A stretch of DNA of 64,000 bases, from the NCBI GenBank assembly GCA_951230915.1, contig OX579640.1, positions 10,994,981 to 11,058,980 on the forward strand, written 5' to 3'. Each line of letters begins with the position of its first letter. Position 1 is the first letter of the stretch. The position numbers and the translations under genes were made by a program. Under the pieces are notes generated by a model that saw only the letters and a list, made by a program, of their open reading frames with translations, made no database searches and was not told the origin of the DNA. The DNA comes from Antitrichia curtipendula (lineage: Eukaryota; Streptophyta; Bryopsida; Hypnales; Leucodontaceae). Positions 36,826 through 46,564 of this stretch are shown piece after piece.

Positions 36826-37413
36826 AAATTTCATTGGCCTTCCCCGCGCATTAATTTCTATTATAATTTCTGATTGAATTTTTTAAACTCAACTTGAATG
36901 TCATCATTGAATTGGAAAACTCAACCAAATGCAAGAATGAATTTCAACTACCTCAAAATTTGTTTCCATTCTACTTCAAGGTTTTAATGAATTGCATGTG
37001 CTCTCAAAAGTGTCATTCAAACTCAACTTGTGGTAGGACCTTTAATTGATGCATGGGACCTAAGTAAAACTCAATTCACCCAAATTAGGCTACAATTATA
37101 TTTGGAGGTCAATTCTATTGCTTAAGTGAGGATTGTTTTCTTTTTGCAATAAATACAAAGATCCAAGTGGGACATTTTTTCAAACCAATTGGCAACATTG
37201 GGAAGGTCACTATACATTCAAATACGCTTTCACAATTGAAACACTATACACACAACATACATTGGCTTTAATAAATTGAACATACTATTTTCAAAAATGT
37301 TTAGAAATAATCGTGAGAATATTAATTACAGGGAAGCAAAATAAGCATGATACCATAAACCAACCCTCTTATGCAAATCTCCTACTTAAGAAAGTGCTTA
37401 TGTCAATATGCTA
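36826..37413. other. AT-rich intergenic DNA, no gene recognised
   Basis: No coding exon, repeat end or RNA gene is recognised between the host repeat and the Stowaway-like element. Confidence 0.4.
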
Positions 37414-37415
37414 TA

Positions 37416-37795
37416 CTCCCTCCGTCCCAAAACAAATGATCTTCCGGTTGGACAAAATGTTTGGGGTCCTAAAAGTGAAAATAACATTATGTCAACTGGT
37501 TTTGAGTTGTAAGGTAGAAACCCCCATTCTCGTCCCTGTACCCAATTCTGTCACTATATACTAACAGAGTACATTCTCACTATAAAAATGTACACCCTTG
37601 GTTACATCATGACAAAATTGGGTACATGGACAGTTTAAAGTGTCTTCACCTTATAAGTAGAGTTCGATGCACTCCTACCATCCTGAAACTTTGAGTTTTG
37701 GAGACCCTTTTCAAAATGTAATAGATCAAGCTTGTTGCAATAAATAAAATTAAGGGGGCGGGGGAACCGGGAGATCATTTTGGGGACAGAGGGAG
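37416..37795. mobile_element. Stowaway-like MITE (Tc1/mariner type)
   Basis: The element starts CTCCCTCCGTCCCAAAACAA and ends with the near complement (TTTTGGGGACAGAGGGAG), flanked by TA on both sides (37414-37415 and 37796-37797). The CTCCCTCCGT terminus and TA target duplication are the classic Stowaway signature of plants. At 380 bases and without coding potential it is a nonautonomous element. Confidence 0.92.
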
Positions 37796-37797
37796 TA

Positions 37798-39592
37798 TAT
37801 GTCTTGGTCACTCGCTTTAGACAATTTCAATGAAAGCGGAATGAGAAGTTCCGTTCTGTATGATTGACTGACTCCATTTTCATTTCCCTAGTAGTAGTAG
37901 TGCACACACATCCTGATGATTGACGGCTGTCCAAAAATCGAGAGTCCATTGATATTCAGACAAGTAATTTCATACTGACCAATGAAATGCCATCGTTGGA
38001 ATTTGCGTCACGTTGATCTCGGAGGCCAGGCAGGGGACCATCCATCAGAACCCCACTCAAAGAGTACCGATCCAGCGTCCAGACATAAGTTGTTGCATGC
38101 AAGTATTCTGAACTCTAACATTGGAATTTGGTCATATGGACGAAGCTGGTAACCACCCCCGTGAACGGGCAGAATTACTACGGAGTTTACCCTCATGCCA
38201 ATTGTTGAAATAATTAAAAAAACAAACTGAAAAAAAAATTCTTAGAAAGAAAAGTGTGAGAAATGTACGTGAAAAATAGTGAGAGGAATTGGAATTATAT
38301 TTTTCAACAAAGTATGAATTTGTTATGAATTTTTGAAGTGTGTTTTTGCCCAATTGGCCCAGAAGAGTGTCGAGACAACCTTAGAACCAACAAAAAGTGT
38401 ATATTGTGGTCGTCACCTTGCTCATCTAGAGTGGTCCCAAATATGACCACAACATGAAGGCCTCAGGAAGTCACTTCATATAATGGATTTTATACTAAAA
38501 TTGAAATCTAGAGAAATCAAGAGTCAACCAATGGCATTTAAATATGGGGATGGTTTAATGACACTTTGGGGACACGATTTAATGGAAGACTACTTTTCAA
38601 GAGTGGGTGTAGGGACGGCTTGGGGTGTTTTCACCTTACATCAACCCAAATGAGATTCTCTAAGAATGCATTTTTTGGACACTACATGAATAAAACATGA
38701 ATAAAACATGAATATTCAAAGTGCTAAAAATATGGTTTAGGATAACCAACCATAGACTCTCATGAATAGTGGAAGTACATTTTAGGCAAGAATCTAGCCT
38801 ATGTGGTTTTAGAAAACGTGTGATTTAAGGTGTAGTTACCTTAATGAGTCATTTGTTTGTCATGGGGTGGTTTACCTTAGCATCATAACATTCAATAGCA
38901 ATTGGTACTACTACCTTCCCTATGATAGAATGATGTAGAATATTCTACATCATTTCATCCAAGGGATGAAATAGTGTGGTATATTCCACACCCCATCAAT
39001 AACTATGTTTACACTCGTCAAATTGTGTCAGAGCATTGAAGTGAAGTCCGTTGGATAGCTTACAGTGTAGAGTAACTTAAAGTACGAGCAAATACATGAA
39101 AAATTCCAAGATAATCAACATACTATTCATGGAAAGTAAAGAACGGAACAAGTATCCTACATTGATTCAAGGGCCGATCATATTTCAAGTTCCAAATGAG
39201 AAGGAAAATTGTATTAGATGGGTACACCCAAAAGCGCCACAAATTGGGCTATGAGTAATTTGAAGGCTAAGTAGATAATAGTAAATACATGATTGTAAAG
39301 AGATGTATAGAAAAGGAAGAAATGCACAAAAAAATTCAGATTTTGACAAATATGAGACAATATTAGGGATACAAAGTTTTGGAAGTAGAGTATTCAAAAG
39401 CACTCATAGGCTGCACTGAAAATCAACAGTCACATGCACAAAGTTCCCCTCCCAAGGTGTCAGAATGAAAAAAAATGGAGTTGCATTTGTGTTTAAAACA
39501 ATGAAAAAAAACACCCAAATTAGCAACCAATAGGCAGTACCCAAATTAGTAACCCAATGTCGTAATGGGTGTACCCACGTTATATATATTTT
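37798..39592. other. AT-rich repeat DNA, no gene recognised
   Basis: No exon is recognised. A hairpin motif related to that at 36718 lies at 38934-38993. A 12-base unit (ATGAATAAAACA) is repeated in tandem near 38688-38712. Confidence 0.4.
38934..38993. repeat. Hairpin motif, copy 2
   Basis: TGTAGAATATTCTACATCAT is followed by TTTCATCC, a short loop, GGATGAAAT and AGTGTGGTATATTCCACACC. It is a diverged member of the hairpin seen at 36718 and 41103, with mismatches in the arms. Confidence 0.65.
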
Positions 39593-40606
39593 GGGTGGTA
39601 GAAGGTAAAACAAACAATGTGGGATATGAAAATTAGAAGTAGAAGGAGCCCAAAGGCTCATAGTTAAGTAAAATGTAAAAATTGTGTTAAAACTAAGATT
39701 TTAGACCTCATTTAGGCATAGTAGCATAACTTTGTTTAAAAATTTTGAACAAAAGAAAGTTGGAAAATGAAACTAAGTTCTATCTTCAAAAATTTGTTTG
39801 AGATTTCAAGACTTCAATCAAAAGTTATGGATAAATTTCAAAGAGGATGTTGAAAATGTAAAAAAAAATGTCCTTTCCAATCCCTCTCTGAAATTTGTCC
39901 ATAACTTTTGATTGGAGACTTGAAATCTCAAATTAATTTTTGGAGATAAAATTAAGTTTGATTTCTCAACTGTTTTTAGTTCAAAATTATTTGAAAGAAG
40001 TTATGCTGGGGGAAAGCATACTTCGGTCTCCTTGCTTTGGCACATTCAATAAAAAAAATATAAATAAAGCTTTTAACACTTTGGATTCTTGGCAAAGAAA
40101 GATAACAAGATTCTACAGGTGGGCCAAATTTTTATATTGTTTAATTTGTCTTAAAGTTAATTTTTTAAGAATTTTGTTTGATTTTATTTATTATATTGTT
40201 CAACTCATTTTATTGTTTAATTCCACAATATATCTTGTAGAAGGAATTAAATAATAAGAAAATTTAAGTCCACTTGTAAAATCTTGCTAGTTTCTTTCTC
40301 TAACCAGTTCAAATATTAAAATTTATTTTTAAAGTAAAAAAATAAAATAAAAACTAAAACATCTATATTAGTGAATAAAACTAGATATTGAGTACAAATT
40401 GAAAAATGCACTTGGACCCTAGAATACATTCATAATGTCAATCATCACACCAAATTTATGCATGTAATTCTCCTCATTTATGTACACTTAAAATAAATTA
40501 GTTCCTCAAATGTGACATTGTGACATCAAAAGTGGTAGACCATAGCACTACTATGCCTAAATGAGGTCTAAGATTATGGTTTTAACACAATTTTTATATT
40601 TTGACA
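39593..40606. mobile_element. Foldback MITE-like element, copy B, interrupted
   Basis: Similarity to copies A and C runs from GGGTGGTAGAAGGTAAAAC through both inner landmarks (AAAGTTATGGATAAATTTC, GAAATTTGTCCATAACTTTT) to GAAGTTATGCT at about 40010. It resumes near 40547 with ACTATGCCTAAATGAGGTCT. About 535 bases of unrelated AT-rich DNA separate the parts, so a second element seems inserted in the right arm. The right end is truncated near 40606. Confidence 0.75.
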
Positions 40607-40799
40607 ATGAGTGATCAAGCTCTCAGACATCTTCAAATTCTGTCATACTCTTTGAAGATTCATGATGGATAATGCATTTCAATATAAAAATGATGTCTCT
40701 ATCCATCTTGTCCACAAATGTTTATGAAGCAATCTTATCAATTCACCATCAAAATATATTTTGCTGGCAAATTGTTAAATTGCAATGATATATCATTCA

Positions 40800-41030
40800 A
40801 TAAAAAATTTGGACTTTTGACAAACCATCTTTCTTTACAATTTTTGTTGGTTTGTAAGTCTAATCCTAGAATTAGCAAAAAAATTGGGCGCACCATAAAT
40901 GAATTGCCACTATGAATGTCCCGAAGCTTGCATTAATGATGTGTGGATGAATTTCATGGATGAAGACTTTGGAGAGGAGAAGGCAACCTCTCTAGAGGCT
41001 ATTGAACGTTATGATTGTTGAAGGGAGGTT
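40800..41030 (+). repeat. Direct repeat of 42065-42275, copy 1
   Basis: Shared landmarks are CCTAGAATTAGCAAAAA, GCGCACCATAA, CATTAATGATGT and GGCAACCTCTCTAGAGGCTA. Short frames give peptides without recognised homology. Possibly a remnant of an old transposase, but I cannot support a family. Confidence 0.7.
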
Positions 41031-41056
41031 AATAATTTATCAATTAGCAAAACAAT

Positions 41057-41420
41057 CATAACATTCAGTAGTCCCACTGACTACTGCCTCCTCCCCGACA
41101 AAATGGTGTTGAATATACCACACCATTTCATCCAACAGATAAAATGGTGTGATATATTCGACACCATGATCAATAACTAAAGACACGTGTCAATCCATGA
41201 GACTTGTCAGTAGTGAGCTTCGTTAGCAAGTTCAATAACATGGTGCTTCCGATTTTATTAGAGTAAATTAGAGTATATACCTAAGCTTTAAAGTACAGCT
41301 ATAAAACATTGAGCAAAAATATTCTTTGCAAATAATGAATTAGCTTCCAACTCACTAAGTCTTTTTAGCAATTCATTTCTTGTGTTTAGAGTGGTGGAGA
41401 CAAGCTCTTTATATACATAT
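41057..41420 (+). repeat. Empty-site copy of the Harbinger host repeat
   Basis: This is the inverted counterpart of 36583-36825 plus 29368-29488, without the 7.1 kb transposon. At the corresponding position it reads ...ACAGCTATAAAACATTGAGC, which aligns across the insertion point once the transposon is removed. It contains the hairpin motif at 41103-41166 and continues into foldback copy C. Confidence 0.85.
41103..41166. repeat. Hairpin motif, copy 3
   Basis: GTTGAATATACCACACCATT and its near complement AATGGTGTGATATATTCGAC flank a loop of about 18 bases. This is the best-preserved relative of the hairpin at 36718. Confidence 0.8.
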
Positions 41421-41957
41421 AGGGTGGTAGGAGGTAGAACAACCCACGTAGGATATCTAAATTAGAATTAGTAGGAGTTCAAGTCAAAAGCAAGAATTGC
41501 TTTTAAAGTAGAATTTTAGACCTCATTTAGGCATAGTACAATAACTTTTTTCAAAAACCTTTGAACTAAGAAAAGTTGTTAAATTAAGTTAAGTTTAATT
41601 AACAAGTTTTTTGGGTTTTTTTTAAGTCTCCAATCAAAAGTTATGGACAAATTTTAGAGAGGGTTTGAAATGCACAATTTTTTTGACATTTTTAAAAATC
41701 CTCTCTAAATTTTGTCTATAACTTTTGAAAGGAGGCTTTAAATCTCAAACGAATTTTTGGAGATGAAACTTAACTTAATTTAACAACTTTTCTTAGTTCA
41801 AAGGTGTTTTGAAAGAAGTTATTCTACTATGCCTAAGTGAGGTCTCAATTTCTACTTTAAACACAATTCCTACTTTTGACTTAACTATGTGTGGTTGAGA
41901 AACTACAAATTCTAATTTACTTATCCCACATGGGTTGTTCTACCTCCTACCACCCCA
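41421..41957. mobile_element. Foldback MITE-like element, copy C
   Basis: It begins AGGGTGGTAGGAGGTAGAAC and ends GTTCTACCTCCTACCACCCC, near-perfect complements. The central hairpin landmarks AAAGTTATGGACAAATTTTA and AATTTTGTCTATAACTTTTG are both present. Length (about 537 bases) and sequence agree with copy A. It encodes no protein. Confidence 0.9.
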
Positions 41958-42064
41958 TAAGTTTATAAGTAGCTTCTCTTCTAACATGAAAAATAAAAGG
42001 ATGATGTTGGTGGAAATTGGATAGAATGCATTAGTACACATCTCAAATGCATTGTTTGGAGTTT

Positions 42065-42275
42065 TGGCAAACCATCTTTCACCTATAGAATTATTTGTTA
42101 ATTTGCAAGTATGGTCCTAGAATTAGCAAAAAGAAATAAAGCGCACCATAAGTGTGTTGCTACTATCCCAGCACTGTAGCTCACATTAATGATGTCGGGA
42201 TGAAATCCGTGGATGAGTAAATCGGAGAGGAAAAGGCAGCCTCTCTGAAGGCTACTGAATATTATGATGTTAGGG
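42065..42275 (+). repeat. Direct repeat of 40800-41030, copy 2
   Basis: It shares CCTAGAATTAGCAAAAAG, GCGCACCATAAG, CATTAATGATGTC and GGCAGCCTCTCTGAAGGCTA with the first copy. The two copies flank the foldback C element and the empty host repeat. Confidence 0.7.
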
Positions 42276-42278
42276 GGT

Positions 42279-42522
42279 ACTGGCCGGGGAGGATTGATCC
42301 CTGTATTGCCTCGTGTTTTACCCCTGCAGAAAACACTGGAATTTTTTATTTGCTGCAGATGACAAAATTTTCAAGTTATGAATTCATATTTGCAATCAGA
42401 GGCCCTGAATTAGCTAGGAGACGTGGAGAAGTAAAAAATTTAAGCGGCACGAAATAGGGGACAATTTTTACATTTTTCCTTAGATGGGGCAATACAGGGG
42501 TCAATGCTCCCTGGCCGGGGGT
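42279..42522. mobile_element. Small MITE-like element with GC-rich inverted ends
   Basis: The left end, ACTGGCCGGGGAGGATTGAT followed by CCCTGTATTGCC, is mirrored on the right by GGGGCAATACAGGGGTCAAT and then GCTCCCTGGCCGGGGG. The inverted ends are about 34 bases with a few mismatches in an otherwise AT-rich setting. No clear target duplication was found, so the superfamily is open. Confidence 0.7.
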
Positions 42523-43799
42523 ATTTGGTTTCTCAAATTACTGATTTTTAAAATAATGCATTCAATTTTTATATTTCAGCCTTTGACTTTCAAGCCTGCA
42601 CAGTCCAAGACTTTGTGTAAAATCAACCCTATTAAGTGCTCTGAAGGCTGTATGGTCAAAAACTTTTTTTGTAAAATTACACGTCTTGAAGACAGACCAG
42701 TTGAAAAGGACACAGTCAAGTAGTATTTTATCGGCAAAAAATAACCAGAAATTGGACCAGTAGTACTTCTCATTTCCACGAAAATGTTGAGCACATCCGT
42801 CCATCAGTTGGGCCGGGGATCATCACGTGGAGGTCCTTGCATGCGTTTGGCCCTCATTGCACTCATGCAATAGTAAAGCAAATTACTTCCACAAGAGACT
42901 AGGAACCTCCAAATAATTTGACATCCATCGAGTTTGATATCAAATTGCTAAGCGTGAGATTGACAAAGGTGGATACCCCCCCCAAAAAAAAACTGCCACT
43001 TTTCGCTATTGTGATTGGTCAAATTTTTTTGTTGGCAAGTGAAAGGAGGTTCCAACGCACCAAAATAAAACAAGAGATTTGGATACCAAATGCAAAAGTT
43101 ATGAAGTATCAAAATTATTTCTGATAGATGTTCTGAAATCATTTCTTCAAGGTACATACATATAGTTTGATTTTGGAGATGTACACAGAGTGATGGATGG
43201 CGTTTTTTTAGGTTTTTTGGGCAGGGTGCGATTGTTTGGGTGTGTGTACTGTACCCACCTTACAATACCCAGAAAGTTAATATTTGCTAAGGTATGAGAA
43301 GCTTTTGGAAAATATTCAGGCGAAGGACCAAGGACGGAGGACCAAGGACCGAGAAATCAGTTTGTTTGATTGGCTTCCATGAAGGAAAGCCACAGTGCCA
43401 TGCTTGTGTTGAGATCAGTCCGTGTTCAATGATCACGGCACCAAAGAAACCGATGTACAAAAACATTCAGCTTCAAAAAGTTGTACAATTTTTTGCACCT
43501 CACCTACCTTCAACAAATGGGGGACCACCCAATGGCTACCATACAATCCATGAGAACAATAATATGCATTGGAAGTCACATTTACAACACACACCAAAAA
43601 CAACGCTACACTAAATACTGAACTAGGTTGCCCCTACGGTAATTTCTCAATAATTGACAATATATAAAATATTTAATGTTACTATACAAGAATGCACTAC
43701 TTTTGAATTAAATATTTAGAGGTTGATAAGGAGTTCACAATCATGGAACTATAAGAAGTTGAAGGAAATCAAGCATGGAACTTAACCCCTACAAGTTTC
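42523..43799. other. Intergenic DNA, no gene recognised
   Basis: Short frames on both strands show no family resemblance. A tandem AAGGACCAAGGACGGAGGACCAAGG-like direct repeat of about 15 bases lies near 43323-43350. Confidence 0.4.
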
Positions 43800-44421
43800 A
43801 TGACTATGTTTTCACCGAAAACGCTCAAGGACTCCCATATTTAGTACAAATACCACATTTTTGAAAAAAAACATTTTTTGACGCATGTAACAGTAGGATC
43901 TTGTAGTATGATGACTTGAGAACATGAGACAAAAAATTCAGAAATTTCCACCGCGTGGATTGCATTCAAAATCACTAAAATAAATTTTTTAACCCTGAAA
44001 AAAACCGGTCAGCTGGACTTCAGAAGCTCACTTTTCTATGAAAATATGTCCAAAATGGTGGTGCTTCTTTGGATTTTGTTTTCTAGACAAGTTGGCTACA
44101 TGCTCAAAAAAATTTCACATCATTTGGAATTGTACAACATAAAGGAAAAGAATAGTGAGTAGAACGAAGTAGAGAATGATTCAAAATGCAAAATTGTTAA
44201 GAATTTAGAGTTGGAATTGGAAAATGCCCATCCCAATGGTCGAAATATTATAATATTCAATCTGCATCCTAAGATTCTTTTTTTTTCAAAAACTATTTAA
44301 AAAGGAATAAGATAAAGGACTTCAAAGTTTATTTTAGAATAGAGATTCCATAACTGCCCACAAACTAAAACTCTTCATAACTTTTGACTCATTCGTAAAA
44401 ATGGAATGATTAAAAGCTTTC

Positions 44422-44460
<39 letters not shown>

Positions 44461-44830
44461 AACCAATTTCAATTTTTTGTTTTTGAAAAAAGTGATGTTT
44501 TCTAATCTGCCCAGACTGCCCGGCCGAGAAAAAAAGTAACATATTAGACCAATATACGATTTGTTTATTAGTCAAAAAAAGTAACATATTAAGCTTATGA
44601 TTTGTTGGTTTTGGATGTTTCAGTGTCTAGTTTTGCATTAGTCTATTGTCCACAATAGGTGCTATGTATAAACAGTTCTCAAAGCGTGTCTTGGTGCAAC
44701 GTGGAGCTTCCACCCATCTAAGCACTTGTTTCCACAAATTCATATTATAACCATACAAGCTTGGAAAAATATGAAACCAATTTTTTTGATTTTGTAAACC
44801 ATTTCTTAACCCCAAAAGGACCCTGAGGAC
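43800..44830 (-). repeat. Dispersed ~0.9 kb repeat, copy 2 (inverted)
   Basis: This is the inverted copy of 25930-26850: TTTTCACCGAAAACGCT (43812), ATCTTGTAGTATGATGACTT (43900), ACAAGTTGGCTACATGCTC (44088), CTCTTCATAACTTTTGA (44371) and AATGGAATGATTAAAAGCTT (44401). An AT dinucleotide run (44424-44457) lies within it. Near 44803 the TTAACCCC-AAAGGACC terminal motif recurs. Confidence 0.8.
44424..44457. repeat. (AT)n microsatellite
   Basis: About 16 uninterrupted AT dinucleotides sit inside the inverted repeat copy. The other copies have only a short ATATATA at this point, so the expansion is specific to this copy. Confidence 0.9.
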
Positions 44831-44999
44831 AGAATGTGTCCTTGACCAATTTTTGAAGTTAAATAAAACCTTATCAAACTACTATTTTTGTAATTTATAT
44901 TTTTGATAAATTATTTTTGAAGTTTAATTTTAGCTTCAAAAATCTGATTTTGAAAATGATTGATTATGATTTTTCTATTCAAGATTTTGTGCTTGGGTG

Positions 45000-45300
45000 T
45001 CCATTGCAATCTTGACTTTTGTAGTGTTGAGGGCTCTTGGGAATGAGCCTCAAATACACTAGATCTTTGAGAAATAATCACATTAGAAATTCATCCAAAA
45101 AAATTGTAAAGTAGATTTTGAGAAGTCATAAATTGATTGGGGTTATGCATGTTAGGCCCTTCAACCTCATATTTTTTTGGTGACCAACTTTTTAGATTTG
45201 ACATGTGAAAAGAGGATTGAAAGACTTCAAATCACTTTCACAGTTTTAACACCCTCATGATCAAACATTATAATCTTTCAATCCGTAAGAGATATTGTTG
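45000..45300 (+). repeat. Dispersed repeat shared with 61690-61990 (inverted)
   Basis: Landmarks are CATGTTAGGCCCTTCAACC (45149), GGTGACCAACTTTTTAGATT and TGACATGTGAAAAGAGGATTG, mirrored at 61740-61835 by CAATCCTCTTTTTGCATGTCA, AATCTAAAAAGTTGATCACC and AAGGCCTAACATGCAT. The element class is unknown. Confidence 0.75.
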
Positions 45301-45434
45301 TCTTTTCTTTTCTAATGTGATGTCTAACATGTCTAGTTTGATTTTATTCAAACATTATAATCTTTCAATCCGTAAGAGATATTGTTGTCTTTTCTTTTCT
45401 AATGTGATGTCTAACATGTCTAGTTTGATTTTAT
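45261..45434 (+). repeat. Perfect 87-bp tandem duplication
   Basis: The unit starting TCAAACATTATAATCTTTCA at 45261 is repeated without a visible difference from 45348 to 45434. Because 87 is a multiple of three the frame stays open, creating a peptide with an exact internal repeat that is unlikely to be a real protein. Identity implies a recent duplication. Confidence 0.9.
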
Positions 45435-46564
45435 ACGGTTACAATTCAATAAAAATTGATACAACTTATCAAAATGTTGGTTTTAATTCAATTTAGAACA
45501 AATTCTTAGAAGCTCAGGAATTTCCAAGGTCATTTTGGGGTTAACAAGCACACATAATTTTATTATCTGCAGACCTGCAAATCTTTAATAAGTCACATTT
45601 AGGTGCTTATGACCAATTTAAAAGTGTAAAAATTTGGTTTTGATTCATTAGCATCTTCCCATAAGTTAAATATTTGGTGGTCACTTGTCACCATACTGGT
45701 TCGTGAGTACGAATTCACCTCTGGAACAAGCAGGCTTCACAAATGGCAAGTTTGTTACCAAATTCGGGATACTCCGGAGTACAAGTGTACAACATAACAC
45801 TTGTTTCTCCAATAGAATGTTGAAACACAGGCTAGGTGACACCCCTATTGGCCTAGAGGTAGACCAACCCTAAAACCATTTCGTACCCTATATGGTTTTC
45901 CTTAACCATCGAGGTGTGTGTGTTTCTAGGTTAGTGGCCGAGAGCAGGTGCATCTCCCTTATCTTTTTGTCCTTTCTCCTAGTTTCCTAGGGAATGACAA
46001 ACGCCGCACAAGAATTTGCATTGCTCAATCAACAGGAGGAACGTACAATATCAGCACATAATTCTCGATGCCCCAAAATGACGGCAGATACTTCACAAGG
46101 CGAATAATGCTTTTATTCATTATAAAAAACATACAATCAGAGTGGGACCCCAAACCGCATTGCTCCAACGCTGCCAGCTTGACAGCCAGACGAAGTCAAT
46201 TCCAAATAAGCGTACTCCGTCCTGGAAATAAATGTCTGCAAACTTCTGACACCAATTTTCATTTCACTCTACTGTAAAACTCATAATTTCAAATGGGTTC
46301 AAATACTATATCAAAACATGAATAGAATTGGACAAAAGAGGGTCCCGAAATGACCTACTCCGATCTACTGGAAAAACATGAGTCCCAATTTGGAGACTTA
46401 TTTTTTCTGGACAAAGGCAGCGGCGACTTACAACCGGTGATGATTCCCCATGCTGCTCGGCCAGAGGCATGTGCAATTATATATGAATCCCGCACATAAT
46501 GGCGAGTCAGAGCAGGCTCTCAGGATCAGAATTCGAGGGGGGGACACTGACGAGGTGTCTCTAA
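45435..46564. other. 3' side of HINT3 and intergenic DNA
   Basis: No gene is recognised. The part next to 46565 should contain the 3' untranslated region of HINT3. Confidence 0.4.

Noticed and set aside
45257..45496. Frame with a repeated 29-residue peptide
   Set aside because: It results from the 87-bp tandem duplication in noncoding repeat DNA.
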